From the NCBI GenBank assembly GCA_019422005.1, contig JAHZEF010000023.1, forward strand, positions 1 through 24,622: a DNA stretch of 24,622 bases, given 5' to 3'. Made by a program: the position numbers and the translations under genes. The stretch's first letter is position 1. Each line of letters begins with the position of its first letter. The notes beneath the pieces are model-generated. The model saw only the letters and a program-made list of their open reading frames with translations. It was not told where the DNA came from and did no database searches. Below, piece after piece: positions 6,778 to 13,871 of this stretch. The stretch is from Clostridiales bacterium (lineage in GTDB: Bacteria; Bacillota; Clostridia; Oscillospirales; Oscillospiraceae).

Positions 6778-7632
6778 ATGAAGCGGCGGCGCGGCTGCCT
6801 GCACAGTTTTTTCCTTCTGGTACTGACGGCGGTGATCCTGATCGGTTTCTGGTATTTTGAAAACAATGTCATTCAGACCGAGGTGTTTGAACTGGCTTCC
6901 CGGCGGCTTCCGGCGGCGTTTGATGGGTTCCGGATTGTGGAGCTGGCGGATCTGCACGGCAGGCAGTTCGGGCCGGGAGGGGAGGATCTGCTGCGGGCGG
7001 TCCGGGAGGCAGAGCCGGATCTCATTGCGCTGGACGGTGATCTTGCCGATGAACACACGGATCTGGAAGTGATCCGCACGCTGGCACAGGGGCTGACGGA
7101 GATTGCCCCCACCTATTACGTCACAGGCAACCATGAATGGGTGATGGACGATCTGGATGCATTGCTGCAGATTCTGGAGGATGCAGGCGTGACGGTGCTG
7201 CACAATACATATTATCAGCTGACGCTGGAAGGGCAGTCCATTCTCCTGGCCGGCGTGGACGATCCCAACGGGCCGTATGACCAAAAGACGCCTGCGCAGC
7301 TGGTGGAGGAAATTCGCGAAGCCTGCGGGGATGCGTATCTGGTCATGCTGGCCCACCGCAACGATCAGCTGGGGCTCTGGGCGGAACTGGAGGTGGATAC
7401 GGTGCTGACGGGGCATGGCCACGGCGGCATCATCCGCCTGCCGCTGGTGGGCGGGCTGGTGGGGACGGACCGGAGCCTGTTTCCGGATTACACCGCCGGC
7501 CTCTACAGCCGCGGGCGGACCAATATGATTGTCAGCCGGGGGCTGGGAAACTCCGGCGTCAACTTCCGCCTGTTCAACCGGCCGCATCTGCCGGTTATCG
7601 TCCTTCGAACCGCACCGCCGGGAGAACCCTGA
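6778..7632 (+). CDS. Membrane-anchored calcineurin-type metallophosphoesterase (YkuE/YaeI-like)
   Basis: The 284-residue protein has one N-terminal membrane helix (about residues 9-27, after a KRRR motif), so the catalytic domain should lie outside the membrane. The metallophosphoesterase motifs are in order: D58-L-H60 (DxH), G87-D88 in LDGDLAD, GNHE at 117-120, AHR further on, and GHGHGG at 212-217. These residues bind the two metal ions. The family includes YaeI, a lipid A-precursor-related phosphodiesterase, and B. subtilis YkuE, but substrates vary widely. The ATG at 6778 is preferred to the GTG at 6727 because the candidate -10 lies between them and the extra residues are unlike the family. 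The SD is only fair (GGCGGGGTGG). Confidence 0.87.
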   Translation: MKRRRGCLHSFFLLVLTAVILIGFWYFENNVIQTEVFELASRRLPAAFDGFRIVELADLHGRQFGPGGEDLLRAVREAEPDLIALDGDLADEHTDLEVIRTLAQGLTEIAPTYYVTGNHEWVMDDLDALLQILEDAGVTVLHNTYYQLTLEGQSILLAGVDDPNGPYDQKTPAQLVEEIREACGDAYLVMLAHRNDQLGLWAELEVDTVLTGHGHGGIIRLPLVGGLVGTDRSLFPDYTAGLYSRGRTNMIVSRGLGNSGVNFRLFNRPHLPVIVLRTAPPGEP

Positions 7633-7681
7633 CCGGACGGGGGAAAACGGCCGGTGCCGGGGGAAACGGCTGCCCCGGGCT

Positions 7682-7749
7682 GTAAAAGCGTAAACAATCC
7701 GTAAACTTTGCGGGATGTCTGTTGTATTTACGGCATAGGCAGCTATAAT
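7682..7749 (+). promoter_or_regulatory. Promoter and CGTAAAC repeats upstream of the zinc-ribbon membrane protein
   Basis: TATAAT at 7744-7749 has a weak -35, TTGTAT (7722-7727), at 16-nt spacing. Upstream lie direct repeats CGTAAAC at 7689-7695 and 7700-7706 (11-bp period), a partial copy GTAAAA at 7682, and an inverted half TTTACG at 7727-7732. These could be regulator half-sites. Confidence 0.55.
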
Positions 7750-7767
7750 TGTGTTGGGTGATGAATC

Positions 7768-8139
7768 ATGTTTCACAAGCTGGGAGAAAAATTCCGGCAG
7801 TTTATGTATGGGCGCTACGGCTCGGATAAGCTGAACCTGTTTCTGCTAGGCCTGGGTGTGGCGCTGTGTCTGTTGAGCAGCTTTTCCAGGCTGTATTTTT
7901 TGGGAATCTTTGCGTATATCCCGCTGATCTGGGCGATTTTCCGCATGTATTCCCGCAACGTTTATAAGCGGCAGCGGGAAAACAGGCAGTTTCTGCAGTT
8001 CTTTACCCGCCTGCGGGACCGGCAGAACCGGTATTTTGCCTGCCCGCGCTGCCGGCAGCGTGTGCGTGTGCCGCGGGGAAAGGGGAAAATTGTCATCAAG
8101 TGCCCGTCCTGCGGCGAACGGTTTGCCAAAAAGACCTGA
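7768..8139 (+). CDS. Small membrane protein with a C-terminal zinc ribbon
   Basis: I do not recognise a named family for this 123-residue protein. It has two membrane helices at about residues 23-40 and 43-61 and a basic linker rich in Arg and Gln. A C-terminal zinc ribbon carries CPRC near residue 92 and CPSC near residue 112. The ribbon should face the cytoplasm if the Arg-rich linker follows the positive-inside rule. The SD is weak (GGGTGA), but a TATAAT box stands 18 nt upstream of the ATG and two tandem terminators follow the stop, so it is a separate transcription unit. Its function is unknown. Confidence 0.75.
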   Translation: MFHKLGEKFRQFMYGRYGSDKLNLFLLGLGVALCLLSSFSRLYFLGIFAYIPLIWAIFRMYSRNVYKRQRENRQFLQFFTRLRDRQNRYFACPRCRQRVRVPRGKGKIVIKCPSCGERFAKKT

Positions 8140-8157
8140 AGCGGCTCCACCAGAAAG

Positions 8158-8195
8158 CGCCCCGGCGATTGGCTGTGCAATCGCCGGGGCGTTCA
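8158..8195. terminator. Stem-loop, probable terminator of the zinc-ribbon gene
   Basis: A perfect 14-bp stem (8158-8171 with 8178-8191) with a GCTGTG loop is followed by a short T-poor tail (TTCATGT). It lies 18 nt after the stop codon. Confidence 0.65.
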
Positions 8196-8219
8196 TGTCC
8201 GCTTTCGGAGGACAAAATT

Positions 8220-8258
8220 AAAACGGGCGTACCGGCTCCTGCCGGTACGCCCGTTTTT
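8220..8258. terminator. Strong bidirectional intrinsic terminator
   Basis: A 17-bp perfect stem (8220-8236 with 8241-8257) with a TCCT loop has TTTTT on the + side and a T-rich run (TTTTAATTTT) when read on the - strand. It can end rightward transcription from the zinc-ribbon gene and leftward transcription from the gene at 8463-8702. Confidence 0.92.
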
Positions 8259-8462
8259 CAGCTTTGTACGGGGAATCGACGCTGGATCGTTGAAAAACAT
8301 GACGCACATTCACGATACGTTCCCCTGCTTCAGGTGCCCGAAGGGCTCCGGCCGCGGGGCGTCGTTATGCCGGAGAAAAGGCCCGGCTTCACCGATGGCG
8401 GACCCGCAGCCAAGGGAAGATGAGACTGCCGGCAGCGGCAGCCGGCCCGGGGCCCCTGGGGC
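8259..8462. other. Non-coding stretch, about 200 nt
   Basis: I find no supported gene here on either strand. It would form a long 3' untranslated region for the leftward gene at 8463-8702, ending at the bidirectional terminator. A GC-rich inverted repeat (CCCCGGGGCCCC region, about 8447-8461) follows that gene's stop but lacks a T-tract. Confidence 0.5.
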
Positions 8463-8702
8463 TCAGTTGTCGCCGCGGAAGAATTCCAGAACGGCGAAAA
8501 TGATGCCAATTGCGCAGTACAGGCCCACCAGCCAGAACAGAACCCAGAGGATGGAGCCGATGAGCGGAACCCAGCCCAGCAGAAAATCTGCGATTTTGAC
8601 CAGCGCGCACACGGTCAGATAGATTGCCACTACGATGAGCAGGGAACGGGGCTCCCCCCGTATGATTTTGGCAGTCAATGGGAAGATATGATTGACATTC
8701 AT
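8463..8702 (-). CDS. Small two-helix membrane protein, hypothetical
   Basis: The 79-residue protein starts MNVNHIFPLTAKI, has two long hydrophobic helices at about residues 21-42 and 46-72, and ends EFFRGDN. I do not recognise the family. The start is set by GGAGGG 11 nt upstream and by a good promoter 37-65 nt upstream. In-frame codons further upstream lie beyond the promoter and within the divergent gene. The short charged termini suggest a helical hairpin in the membrane with both ends in the cytoplasm. Its function is unknown. Confidence 0.75.
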   Translation of the reverse strand: MNVNHIFPLTAKIIRGEPRSLLIVVAIYLTVCALVKIADFLLGWVPLIGSILWVLFWLVGLYCAIGIIFAVLEFFRGDN

Positions 8703-8738
8703 GAAAACCGGATCCCTCCAAATACTTGCGATGGTCAC

Positions 8739-8767
8739 AGCATACCACGTTTCGGGCGGAAATGCAA
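8739..8767 (-). promoter_or_regulatory. Promoter of the leftward small membrane protein gene
   Basis: Read on the - strand: TTGCAT (8767-8762), a 17-nt spacer, then TATGCT (8744-8739) preceded by an extended -10 TGG. Confidence 0.75.
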
Positions 8768-8778
8768 GGCTGCCGCCC

Positions 8779-8807
8779 TTGACAACGGCGGCAGATTGTG
8801 GCACAGT
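8779..8807 (+). promoter_or_regulatory. Candidate promoter of the zinc-ribbon/DUF2007-like gene
   Basis: A perfect TTGACA (8779-8784), a 17-nt spacer, and CACAGT (8802-8807) with an upstream TGG. The weak -10 is partly offset by the perfect -35 and the extended element. It is divergent from the leftward promoter, with the two -35 boxes only 11 nt apart. Confidence 0.55.
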
Positions 8808-8837
8808 GAGAGGGAACGGGCGAAAGGGGGAAGTTCG

Positions 8838-9356
8838 ATGTGGTGTCCGAACTGCAGAAGCGATGTGGAACCGGAAGGGGAGCGCTGCCCGGCCTGCGGC
8901 GCTGAACTGGAAGCGCCGCAGACCGTACGTCCTGGGCCTGCGGCAATGGAACCGGAGTTCCTGATGCTGTTTCAGGACCGGGGCGAACTGGAGCAGGCGG
9001 TCGAGATCCTGGAACGGGCCGGCGTGCCGCACCTGTGCAGGGAGCCGGAGAGCGGCGCGTACCTGCGCCTGGTAAGCGGTTCCAGCTTTTTCGGCACGGA
9101 ACTCTACGTGGATCGCTGGTTTACCCATCGGGCGCTGCGCCTGCTGCGGCAGTTTGACCATGCCGCGGAGGAGCCTTTTGAAGAGGAGGCGCTGGAGGCG
9201 GCGATGGATGAATACGCCGCGGAGTATGGCGATCCGCTGCAGGAAGAGGTTCCGGACAGCCCGGCCTCACCGGAAGGATATCGGATGCTCTGGGTTTTTC
9301 TGGCGATCTTCGGCGTGCTGGCGCTGATTCCGCTGCTCAGGAGCCTGCTTCTCTGA
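8838..9356 (+). CDS. Zinc-ribbon protein with DUF2007-like domain and C-terminal membrane anchor
   Basis: The 172-residue protein has three parts. A zinc ribbon lies at residues 3-21 (CPNC, then CPAC). A domain at about residues 40-108 resembles the DUF2007 'putative signal transducing protein' fold (EFLMLFQDRGELEQAVEILE followed by VPHLCREP). After an acidic linker, a single C-terminal helix (about 150-170) anchors it to the membrane, so the soluble part should be cytoplasmic. The ATG at 8838 has GGGGGA 8 nt upstream. Its 3' end overlaps convergent bioY by 20 bp. The function is unknown; the DUF2007 link is a visual judgement. Confidence 0.8.
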   Translation: MWCPNCRSDVEPEGERCPACGAELEAPQTVRPGPAAMEPEFLMLFQDRGELEQAVEILERAGVPHLCREPESGAYLRLVSGSSFFGTELYVDRWFTHRALRLLRQFDHAAEEPFEEEALEAAMDEYAAEYGDPLQEEVPDSPASPEGYRMLWVFLAIFGVLALIPLLRSLLL

Positions 9357-9897
9357 CGGGCCGGGGACGCTGCACCATGGGCGCCAGCTTCCTTCCCAGC
9401 AGGCCGGTGACGATCACCTTCAGCGCGTCCCAGGGCAGGAAGATCACCATGCCGCCCATCAGCGTTTCCCCGATGCTCCAGGGCTTTTTGAGGTAAACGG
9501 TCAGGATCAGGTGCATATAGGGAAGCCCGATCAGATACAATACGGCCAGCCCTGCCAGGCAGCTGAGGCAGATGGAGGAAAAGCCCGTACCAAAGTGCCG
9601 GGTCAGCAGGCCGACGACGGCTGCCATGGGGATCAGGCCGAACAGAAAGCCGCAGGTGGGGTTCAGCACGTAGGTGAGGCCGCCTCCCGCGGTAAAGATC
9701 GGCAGGCCGACCAGGCCCAGCAGCACATAGACGGCCTGGGACAGCGCGCCGTATTTTGGGCCCAGAAGAACGCCGGCCATACAGGTGAAGAATACCTGCA
9801 GGGTGAAGGAGGAAATGGGCGTCGGAATTTTGAGGAAGGCGCCGACGGCGGTCAGAGCGGCAAACAGGGCGGTCAAAATCAGATTGCGCGTTTTCAT
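9337..9897 (-). CDS. bioY: Biotin ECF transporter S component BioY
   Basis: The 186-residue, six-helix membrane protein has typical BioY features: the N-terminal LTALFAALTAVGAFLKIP segment, SFTLQVFFTCMAGVLLGPKYGALSQ, and the GLPIFTAGGGLTYVLNPTCGF loop that forms the biotin pocket. BioY binds biotin at high affinity and usually borrows the shared EcfA/A'/T module, which is not in this window. ATG has GGAGG 5 nt upstream. It is divergent from birA, and a BirA-type operator overlapping its ribosome-binding site points to biotin-responsive repression. The tail overlaps the convergent gene at 8838-9356 by 20 bp. Confidence 0.95.
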   Translation of the reverse strand: MKTRNLILTALFAALTAVGAFLKIPTPISSFTLQVFFTCMAGVLLGPKYGALSQAVYVLLGLVGLPIFTAGGGLTYVLNPTCGFLFGLIPMAAVVGLLTRHFGTGFSSICLSCLAGLAVLYLIGLPYMHLILTVYLKKPWSIGETLMGGMVIFLPWDALKVIVTGLLGRKLAPMVQRPRPVREAGS

Positions 9898-9903
9898 AAA
9901 TAC

Positions 9904-9947
9904 CTCCGAATGTAAACTTGTAAATTTAAAATGGTTTACAATCGGAG
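9904..9947. promoter_or_regulatory. BirA-type operator between bioY and birA
   Basis: TGTAAAC (9911-9917), a 16-nt AT-rich spacer, and GTTTACA (9934-9940) match the TTGTAAACC-N14/16-GGTTTACAA class of BirA sites known in Firmicutes. The symmetry extends outward to CTCCGA...TCGGAG (9904-9909, 9942-9947), giving 13 of 14 matching positions per arm. A nested TTGTAAA/TTTACAA pair (9918-9924, 9935-9941) shares the right arm. Both promoters probably lie within it. Confidence 0.88.
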
Positions 9948-9993
9948 TTTAACAGAACGAATGGGATTTGTCAATTGGGAATGGGGAAAGCGT

Positions 9994-10983
9994 ATGACAA
10001 AAGATGCTGTATTGGAGCTGCTGCGGGAGGCGGACGGCTTTGTGTCCGGCCAGCAGATGAGCGAGAAGCTGCAGCTGACCCGGGCTGCGGTCTGGAAAGC
10101 CATACAGGCGCTGCGGGAAGACGGGTATGCCATTGAATCGGCCACCAACCGCGGTTACCGCCTGGCAGCGCCCACCGGCCGGCTGTGCCGGACGGAGATC
10201 CTGCGGCGGCTGGAAGGGCATCCGTGGGCAGACACGGTGACGGTGCTGGACTCTGTGGACTCCACCAATACGTACTGCAAGAAGATTGCGGCCGGGGGCG
10301 CGCCGCATGGCACGGTGGTGATCGCCGACCGGCAGACCGAAGGCAAGGGGCGGCTGGGCCGCAGCTTTGCCTCTCCGGCCGGCGTGGGGCTGTACCTTTC
10401 TGTGATCCTGCGTCCCAACGTACCGCCGGTGGAGCTGCTGCACCTGACGGCAGTGGCGGCCGAGGCTGCGGTGGAGGCGGTGCATGAGACCACCGGGCTG
10501 CGGCCCGGTATCAAATGGACAAACGATCTGGTGATCGGCAGGCGGAAATTTGTGGGGATTCTGACGGAACTGTCCCTGCAGGCGGAAAGCGGCCTGGTGG
10601 AGTATGCTGTGATCGGAATCGGCACCAACTGCAATCACGGGGACGGGGATTTCCCGCCGGAGGTGCGGCCCATGGCCATATCCCTGCGGGAAGCTACGGG
10701 GCAGGTTGTGGACCGGAACGCCCATGCTGCGGCGCTGATCCGATGGCTGCACCAGGCGGACGCGCAGCTGCTGACACATAAGGCTGACTGGATGTCCCGG
10801 TACGCGGCCGACTGCATTACAGTCGGCCGGGACGTCAGGGTCATCCGGGGCGGCACGGTCCGCTGCGCCCATGCCGACGGCGTGGATGAAAACGCCGCCC
10901 TGCTGGTGACCTATGAGGACGGCAGCCGGGAGGCGGTGAGTTCCGGCGAGGTTTCCGTCCGGGGAATGTACGGCTATCTGTAG
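9994..10983 (+). CDS. birA: Bifunctional biotin ligase / biotin operon repressor BirA
   Basis: The 329-residue protein has an N-terminal winged helix at about residues 1-60 (SGQQMSEKLQLTRAAVWKAIQALREDGYAIE...NRGYRL). The catalytic domain follows, with DSVDSTNTYCKK, the biotinyl-AMP loop GKGRLGRSF at 117-125, and K174-W-T-N-D178 (the family KWPND with Thr for Pro). A C-terminal SH3-like part ends near SSGEVSVRGMYGYL. It activates biotin to biotinyl-AMP and attaches it to carboxylase BCCP. The HTH domain makes it the likely repressor of the adjacent operator. The ATG at 9994 follows GGGGAAAG. An in-frame ATG at 9931 would start inside the operator and add residues unlike the family. Confidence 0.95.
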   Translation: MTKDAVLELLREADGFVSGQQMSEKLQLTRAAVWKAIQALREDGYAIESATNRGYRLAAPTGRLCRTEILRRLEGHPWADTVTVLDSVDSTNTYCKKIAAGGAPHGTVVIADRQTEGKGRLGRSFASPAGVGLYLSVILRPNVPPVELLHLTAVAAEAAVEAVHETTGLRPGIKWTNDLVIGRRKFVGILTELSLQAESGLVEYAVIGIGTNCNHGDGDFPPEVRPMAISLREATGQVVDRNAHAAALIRWLHQADAQLLTHKADWMSRYAADCITVGRDVRVIRGGTVRCAHADGVDENAALLVTYEDGSREAVSSGEVSVRGMYGYL

Positions 10984-11039
10984 CAGGCGGCGGAGCGGAG
11001 GAGGCTTCGCTGCCCGGATGAACGGGGAGGTAAATTTGC

Positions 11040-11558
11040 ATGAATGAAGTACTGAAGGCGATACAGATGCGCAGGAGCTGCCGCAGCTACCGGCCTGAGC
11101 AGATTGCGGAGGAGACGCTGCAGCAGATCCTGGAGGCCGGCGTCTGGGCGGCCAGCGGCCAGGGGGCCCAGTCCGCGGTGATGGTGGCGGTGCAGGACCG
11201 GGAGACCCGGGAGCAGCTGCAGCGGATGAATGCGGAGATACTGGGCGTCCGTTCGGATCCGTTCTACGGCGCGCCGGCTGTGGTGGTTGTGCTGGCGGAT
11301 CCGGAGCGGCCGACCTGTGTGGAGGACGGCAGCCTGGTAATCGGGAATCTGATGCTGGCAGCCAGCGCTCTGGGCGTCGGTTCCTGCTGGATTCACCGGG
11401 CAAGGCAGGAGTTTGAACGGCCGGAAGGGAAGGCGCTGCTGCGCAGCTGGGGGGTTCCGGAGCGCTATATCGGCGTCGGGCACTGCATCCTGGGATATCC
11501 CGCAGAAGCGCCCGGCGCGCCGAAACCGAGAAAGGCGGATTATATCCGCCGCGTCTGA
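11040..11558 (+). CDS. Nitroreductase-family FMN oxidoreductase
   Basis: The 172-residue protein has the start typical of the family (IQMRRSCRSYRPEQIAEETLQQILEAG, the RRSxRxY FMN-phosphate-binding motif). It continues with SGQGAQS, GAPAVVVV, and the C-terminal SALGVGSCWIH and GHCILGYP segments. Such proteins are flavin-dependent NAD(P)H reductases, usually dimers; the physiological substrate is unknown. The ATG has GGGGAGG 7 nt upstream. It begins 56 nt after birA with no promoter or terminator seen between them, so the two are probably cotranscribed. No functional link to biotin is evident. Confidence 0.9.
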   Translation: MNEVLKAIQMRRSCRSYRPEQIAEETLQQILEAGVWAASGQGAQSAVMVAVQDRETREQLQRMNAEILGVRSDPFYGAPAVVVVLADPERPTCVEDGSLVIGNLMLAASALGVGSCWIHRARQEFERPEGKALLRSWGVPERYIGVGHCILGYPAEAPGAPKPRKADYIRRV

Positions 11559-11564
11559 AAATAC

Positions 11565-11593
11565 TTGCCATTTTCCTGATTTCAGGGTATACT
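11565..11593 (+). promoter_or_regulatory. SigA-type promoter of the 54-residue peptide gene
   Basis: TTGCCA (11565-11570), a 17-nt spacer, then TATACT (11588-11593), starting 7 nt after the nitroreductase stop codon. Confidence 0.85.
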
Positions 11594-11629
11594 GATACCA
11601 GCATTACCGGGATGAAAAGGAGGCGGAAC

Positions 11630-11794
11630 ATGAAACTGGCAAGATTTGTACTGAAAATCGTAGGCGCCAGCCTGACGCTGGCTGGCTTTGTCTGTCTGCT
11701 GATCGGTTATTGGGATAAGTTGACTGCGCCCCGTACCTGCTGCCTGCGCAAAAAGCGCCCTTCAGAGTACGATGACTACGCGGACGTGGACTGA
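11630..11794 (+). CDS. Small single-pass membrane protein, 54 residues
   Basis: The product has one membrane helix at about residues 7-28. A short tail follows with a CC pair, a basic KKRP patch, and an acidic C-terminus SEYDDYADVD. GGAGG (11619-11623) sits 6 nt before ATG 11630, which selects this start over the in-frame ATG at 11612. A good promoter lies just upstream, and the bidirectional terminator at 11812-11845 follows. That makes it a credible independent gene despite its size. The family is not recognised with confidence and the function is unknown. Confidence 0.75.
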   Translation: MKLARFVLKIVGASLTLAGFVCLLIGYWDKLTAPRTCCLRKKRPSEYDDYADVD

Positions 11795-11811
11795 AGAAAA
11801 CCGGATACAAA

Positions 11812-11845
11812 AAACGCGGGACTGTGAATCCACAGTCCCGCGTTT
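11812..11845. terminator. Bidirectional terminator between the small peptide gene and ftsH
   Basis: A perfect 15-bp stem (11812-11826 with 11831-11845) with an AATC loop. Read leftward it is followed by TTTTTTGT, making it a strong terminator for the long ftsH-distal operon. Rightward the T-run is shorter (TTT). Confidence 0.93.
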
Positions 11846-11878
11846 CCAATTGCTCCGGGCTGCCGGCCCGGCGGTGCG

Positions 11879-13828
11879 TCAGGGCTCCGGCGGCTGCTCA
11901 GAAGCCGCTCCGCCGTCTGCTGAAGCGGGCTCGTCAGGCTCCGGAGAGGAGCTTCCGGCTTCGCCCTCTTCAAAGGTGAAGGTGCCGCTGCCCTCCGGGA
12001 TGGGGCGCCCCTCCATGGCGGCCTCAAACTGGTCACGGGACATGGAGTTGTGCTCCAGAAGATAAGCGGCAATCTCCTCAATCTTGTCCCGATCGGCTTC
12101 CAGGATCTCTGTGCAGCGCCGATAAGCTGCATGCATGAGGTCTGCGACCTCGTCGTCGATTTCTCCGGCCACGCGCTCAGAGTAGGATTTCTGCTTTTCA
12201 TAGTCCCGGCCGACAAAGATCTCGCTGTCGTTGGCGTAGGATACCGGGCCCAGCCGGGCGCTCATGCCGTAACGGGACACCATATCCCGGGCGATCCCGG
12301 TGGCCCGCTGCAGATCGTTGGAAGCGCCGGTGGAGATATCGTCCATCTGCAGCTGCTCCGCTACCCGGCCGCCCAGGAATGCCACAATGTCTTCAAACAT
12401 TTCATTGCGCGAGGCAAAGCTCCGGTCCTCCCCGGGCAGGCTTACGGTCATTCCGCCCGCACTGCCTCTGGGAATGATGGTGATCTGGTGTACCGGGTCG
12501 TGGGTGGGGAGGCGGTACATGACAATGGCATGCCCTGCCTCGTGGACGGCGGTCAGCCGGCGTTCATGCCGGGATACCACACGGCTGCGCTTTTCCGGGC
12601 CGGCGATCACCTTCATCATGGCCTCCTCCAGATCGGCCATGATGATGACCCGGCGGTTTTTCCGGGCCGCCAGCAGTGCGGCCTCATTGAGCAGGTTGGC
12701 CAGATCCGCGCCGGTGAATCCCGCAGTGGCGCGGGAAATGACGTCCAGCCGGACGTTGTCGGCCAGCGGCTTATCCTTGGAATGCACTTTCAAAATGGCC
12801 TCCCGGCCAGCGGCGTCCGGCGCGCCCACGTAGACCTGGCGGTCGAACCGGCCCGGACGCAGCAGGGCGGGATCCAGAATGTCCTGACGGTTGGTGGCCG
12901 CCATGACGATGACGCCCTCATTTTTTCCGAAGCCGTCCATTTCCACCAGCAGCTGGTTGAGCGTCTGTTCCCTCTCGTCATGGCCGCCGCCCAGGCCGGC
13001 GCCCCTGCGGCGGCCGACGGCGTCGATTTCATCAATAAAAATGATCGAAGGCGCCATCTTTTTGGCCTGCTCAAACAGGTCGCGGACGCGGCTGGCGCCG
13101 ACGCCCACATAGAGCTCGACAAAGTCAGAGCCGGAGATGGAGAGGAACTGCACGTCGGCTTCGCCGGCCACCGCCCGCGCCAGCAGCGTTTTGCCGGTGC
13201 CCGGAGGGCCGACCAGCAGTACGCCCTTGGGGATTCTGGCGCCCAGCGCGGAGAATTTTTTGGGGTTCCGCAGGAAGTCCACCAATTCCTGCAGCTCGGC
13301 CTTTTCCTCATCCGCGCCGGCCACGTCGTCAAAGGTGACCGGCGGGCCGCCGCTGGCGCCGACCCGCGTACTGGCACGGCTGAACCGGGCCATGTTGCCG
13401 CCGCCGTTGGCCTTGTTCATCATATAGACCCAGACCAGGATGAACAGGATGCCGATCAGAAGATAGGGCAGTATGGTCAGGATCCAGGGGGTTTTGGTGG
13501 GCGGATCGTATTGATACCTTGTCAGGATGCCGTCCTGCCGCTGCTGTGCAATGAGCTCGCTCAAATCGCTGTAAAACACGCCGAAATCCGCCAGCTTGTG
13601 CTCCACAGTGGTGCTTCCCTCGTAGGGCGCATAGAGCTCCATGGTCAGGACGCCGTCTTTGGTGACGAAAGACTTGACCTGTTCTGCCTCAAAGAGCTCC
13701 ACGACCTGGGAATAATCAGCAATCTCCGGCGCGCCGGGCGGCTGCAGCAGGGCGGAGATGGTGGCAAAGAAAACGATCAGAATCAGGGCATAGAACAGAA
13801 ATGCCGCCGGCTTTAGCTGTTTTTTCAA
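11879..13828 (-). CDS. ftsH: ATP-dependent zinc metalloprotease FtsH
   Basis: The 649-residue protein has two membrane helices (about residues 8-27 and 115-136) flanking a small external domain. The AAA+ domain has Walker A GPPGTGKT at 207-214, Walker B IIFIDEIDA, and the ATNRxDxLDxALLRPGRFDR second region of homology. The M41 protease domain has the zinc site HEAGH at 429-433. FtsH degrades damaged membrane proteins and short-lived regulators. The C-terminus is a low-complexity acidic tail (EGEAGSSSPEPDEPASADGG). The start is TTG at 13828 with AAGGAG 8 nt upstream. An out-of-frame ATG-CGT-TGA overlaps this start. It is the last gene of the leftward operon. Confidence 0.96.
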   Translation of the reverse strand: MKKQLKPAAFLFYALILIVFFATISALLQPPGAPEIADYSQVVELFEAEQVKSFVTKDGVLTMELYAPYEGSTTVEHKLADFGVFYSDLSELIAQQRQDGILTRYQYDPPTKTPWILTILPYLLIGILFILVWVYMMNKANGGGNMARFSRASTRVGASGGPPVTFDDVAGADEEKAELQELVDFLRNPKKFSALGARIPKGVLLVGPPGTGKTLLARAVAGEADVQFLSISGSDFVELYVGVGASRVRDLFEQAKKMAPSIIFIDEIDAVGRRRGAGLGGGHDEREQTLNQLLVEMDGFGKNEGVIVMAATNRQDILDPALLRPGRFDRQVYVGAPDAAGREAILKVHSKDKPLADNVRLDVISRATAGFTGADLANLLNEAALLAARKNRRVIIMADLEEAMMKVIAGPEKRSRVVSRHERRLTAVHEAGHAIVMYRLPTHDPVHQITIIPRGSAGGMTVSLPGEDRSFASRNEMFEDIVAFLGGRVAEQLQMDDISTGASNDLQRATGIARDMVSRYGMSARLGPVSYANDSEIFVGRDYEKQKSYSERVAGEIDDEVADLMHAAYRRCTEILEADRDKIEEIAAYLLEHNSMSRDQFEAAMEGRPIPEGSGTFTFEEGEAGSSSPEPDEPASADGGAASEQPPEP

Positions 13829-13871
13829 CGCATTGTCTCCTTATGGTTGTTGAGAGTTGGGGAAGCGGCGC

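Noticed and set aside
4671..6872. 733-codon antisense open frame opposite sleC and the phosphatase
   Set aside because: Shadow of real genes: it crosses intergenic hairpins and a promoter, and its translation is rich in Arg, Pro, His and Gln with no recognisable domain.
12050..13816. 588-codon + strand open frame opposite ftsH
   Set aside because: Antisense shadow of a complete FtsH with Walker A and HEAGH motifs.
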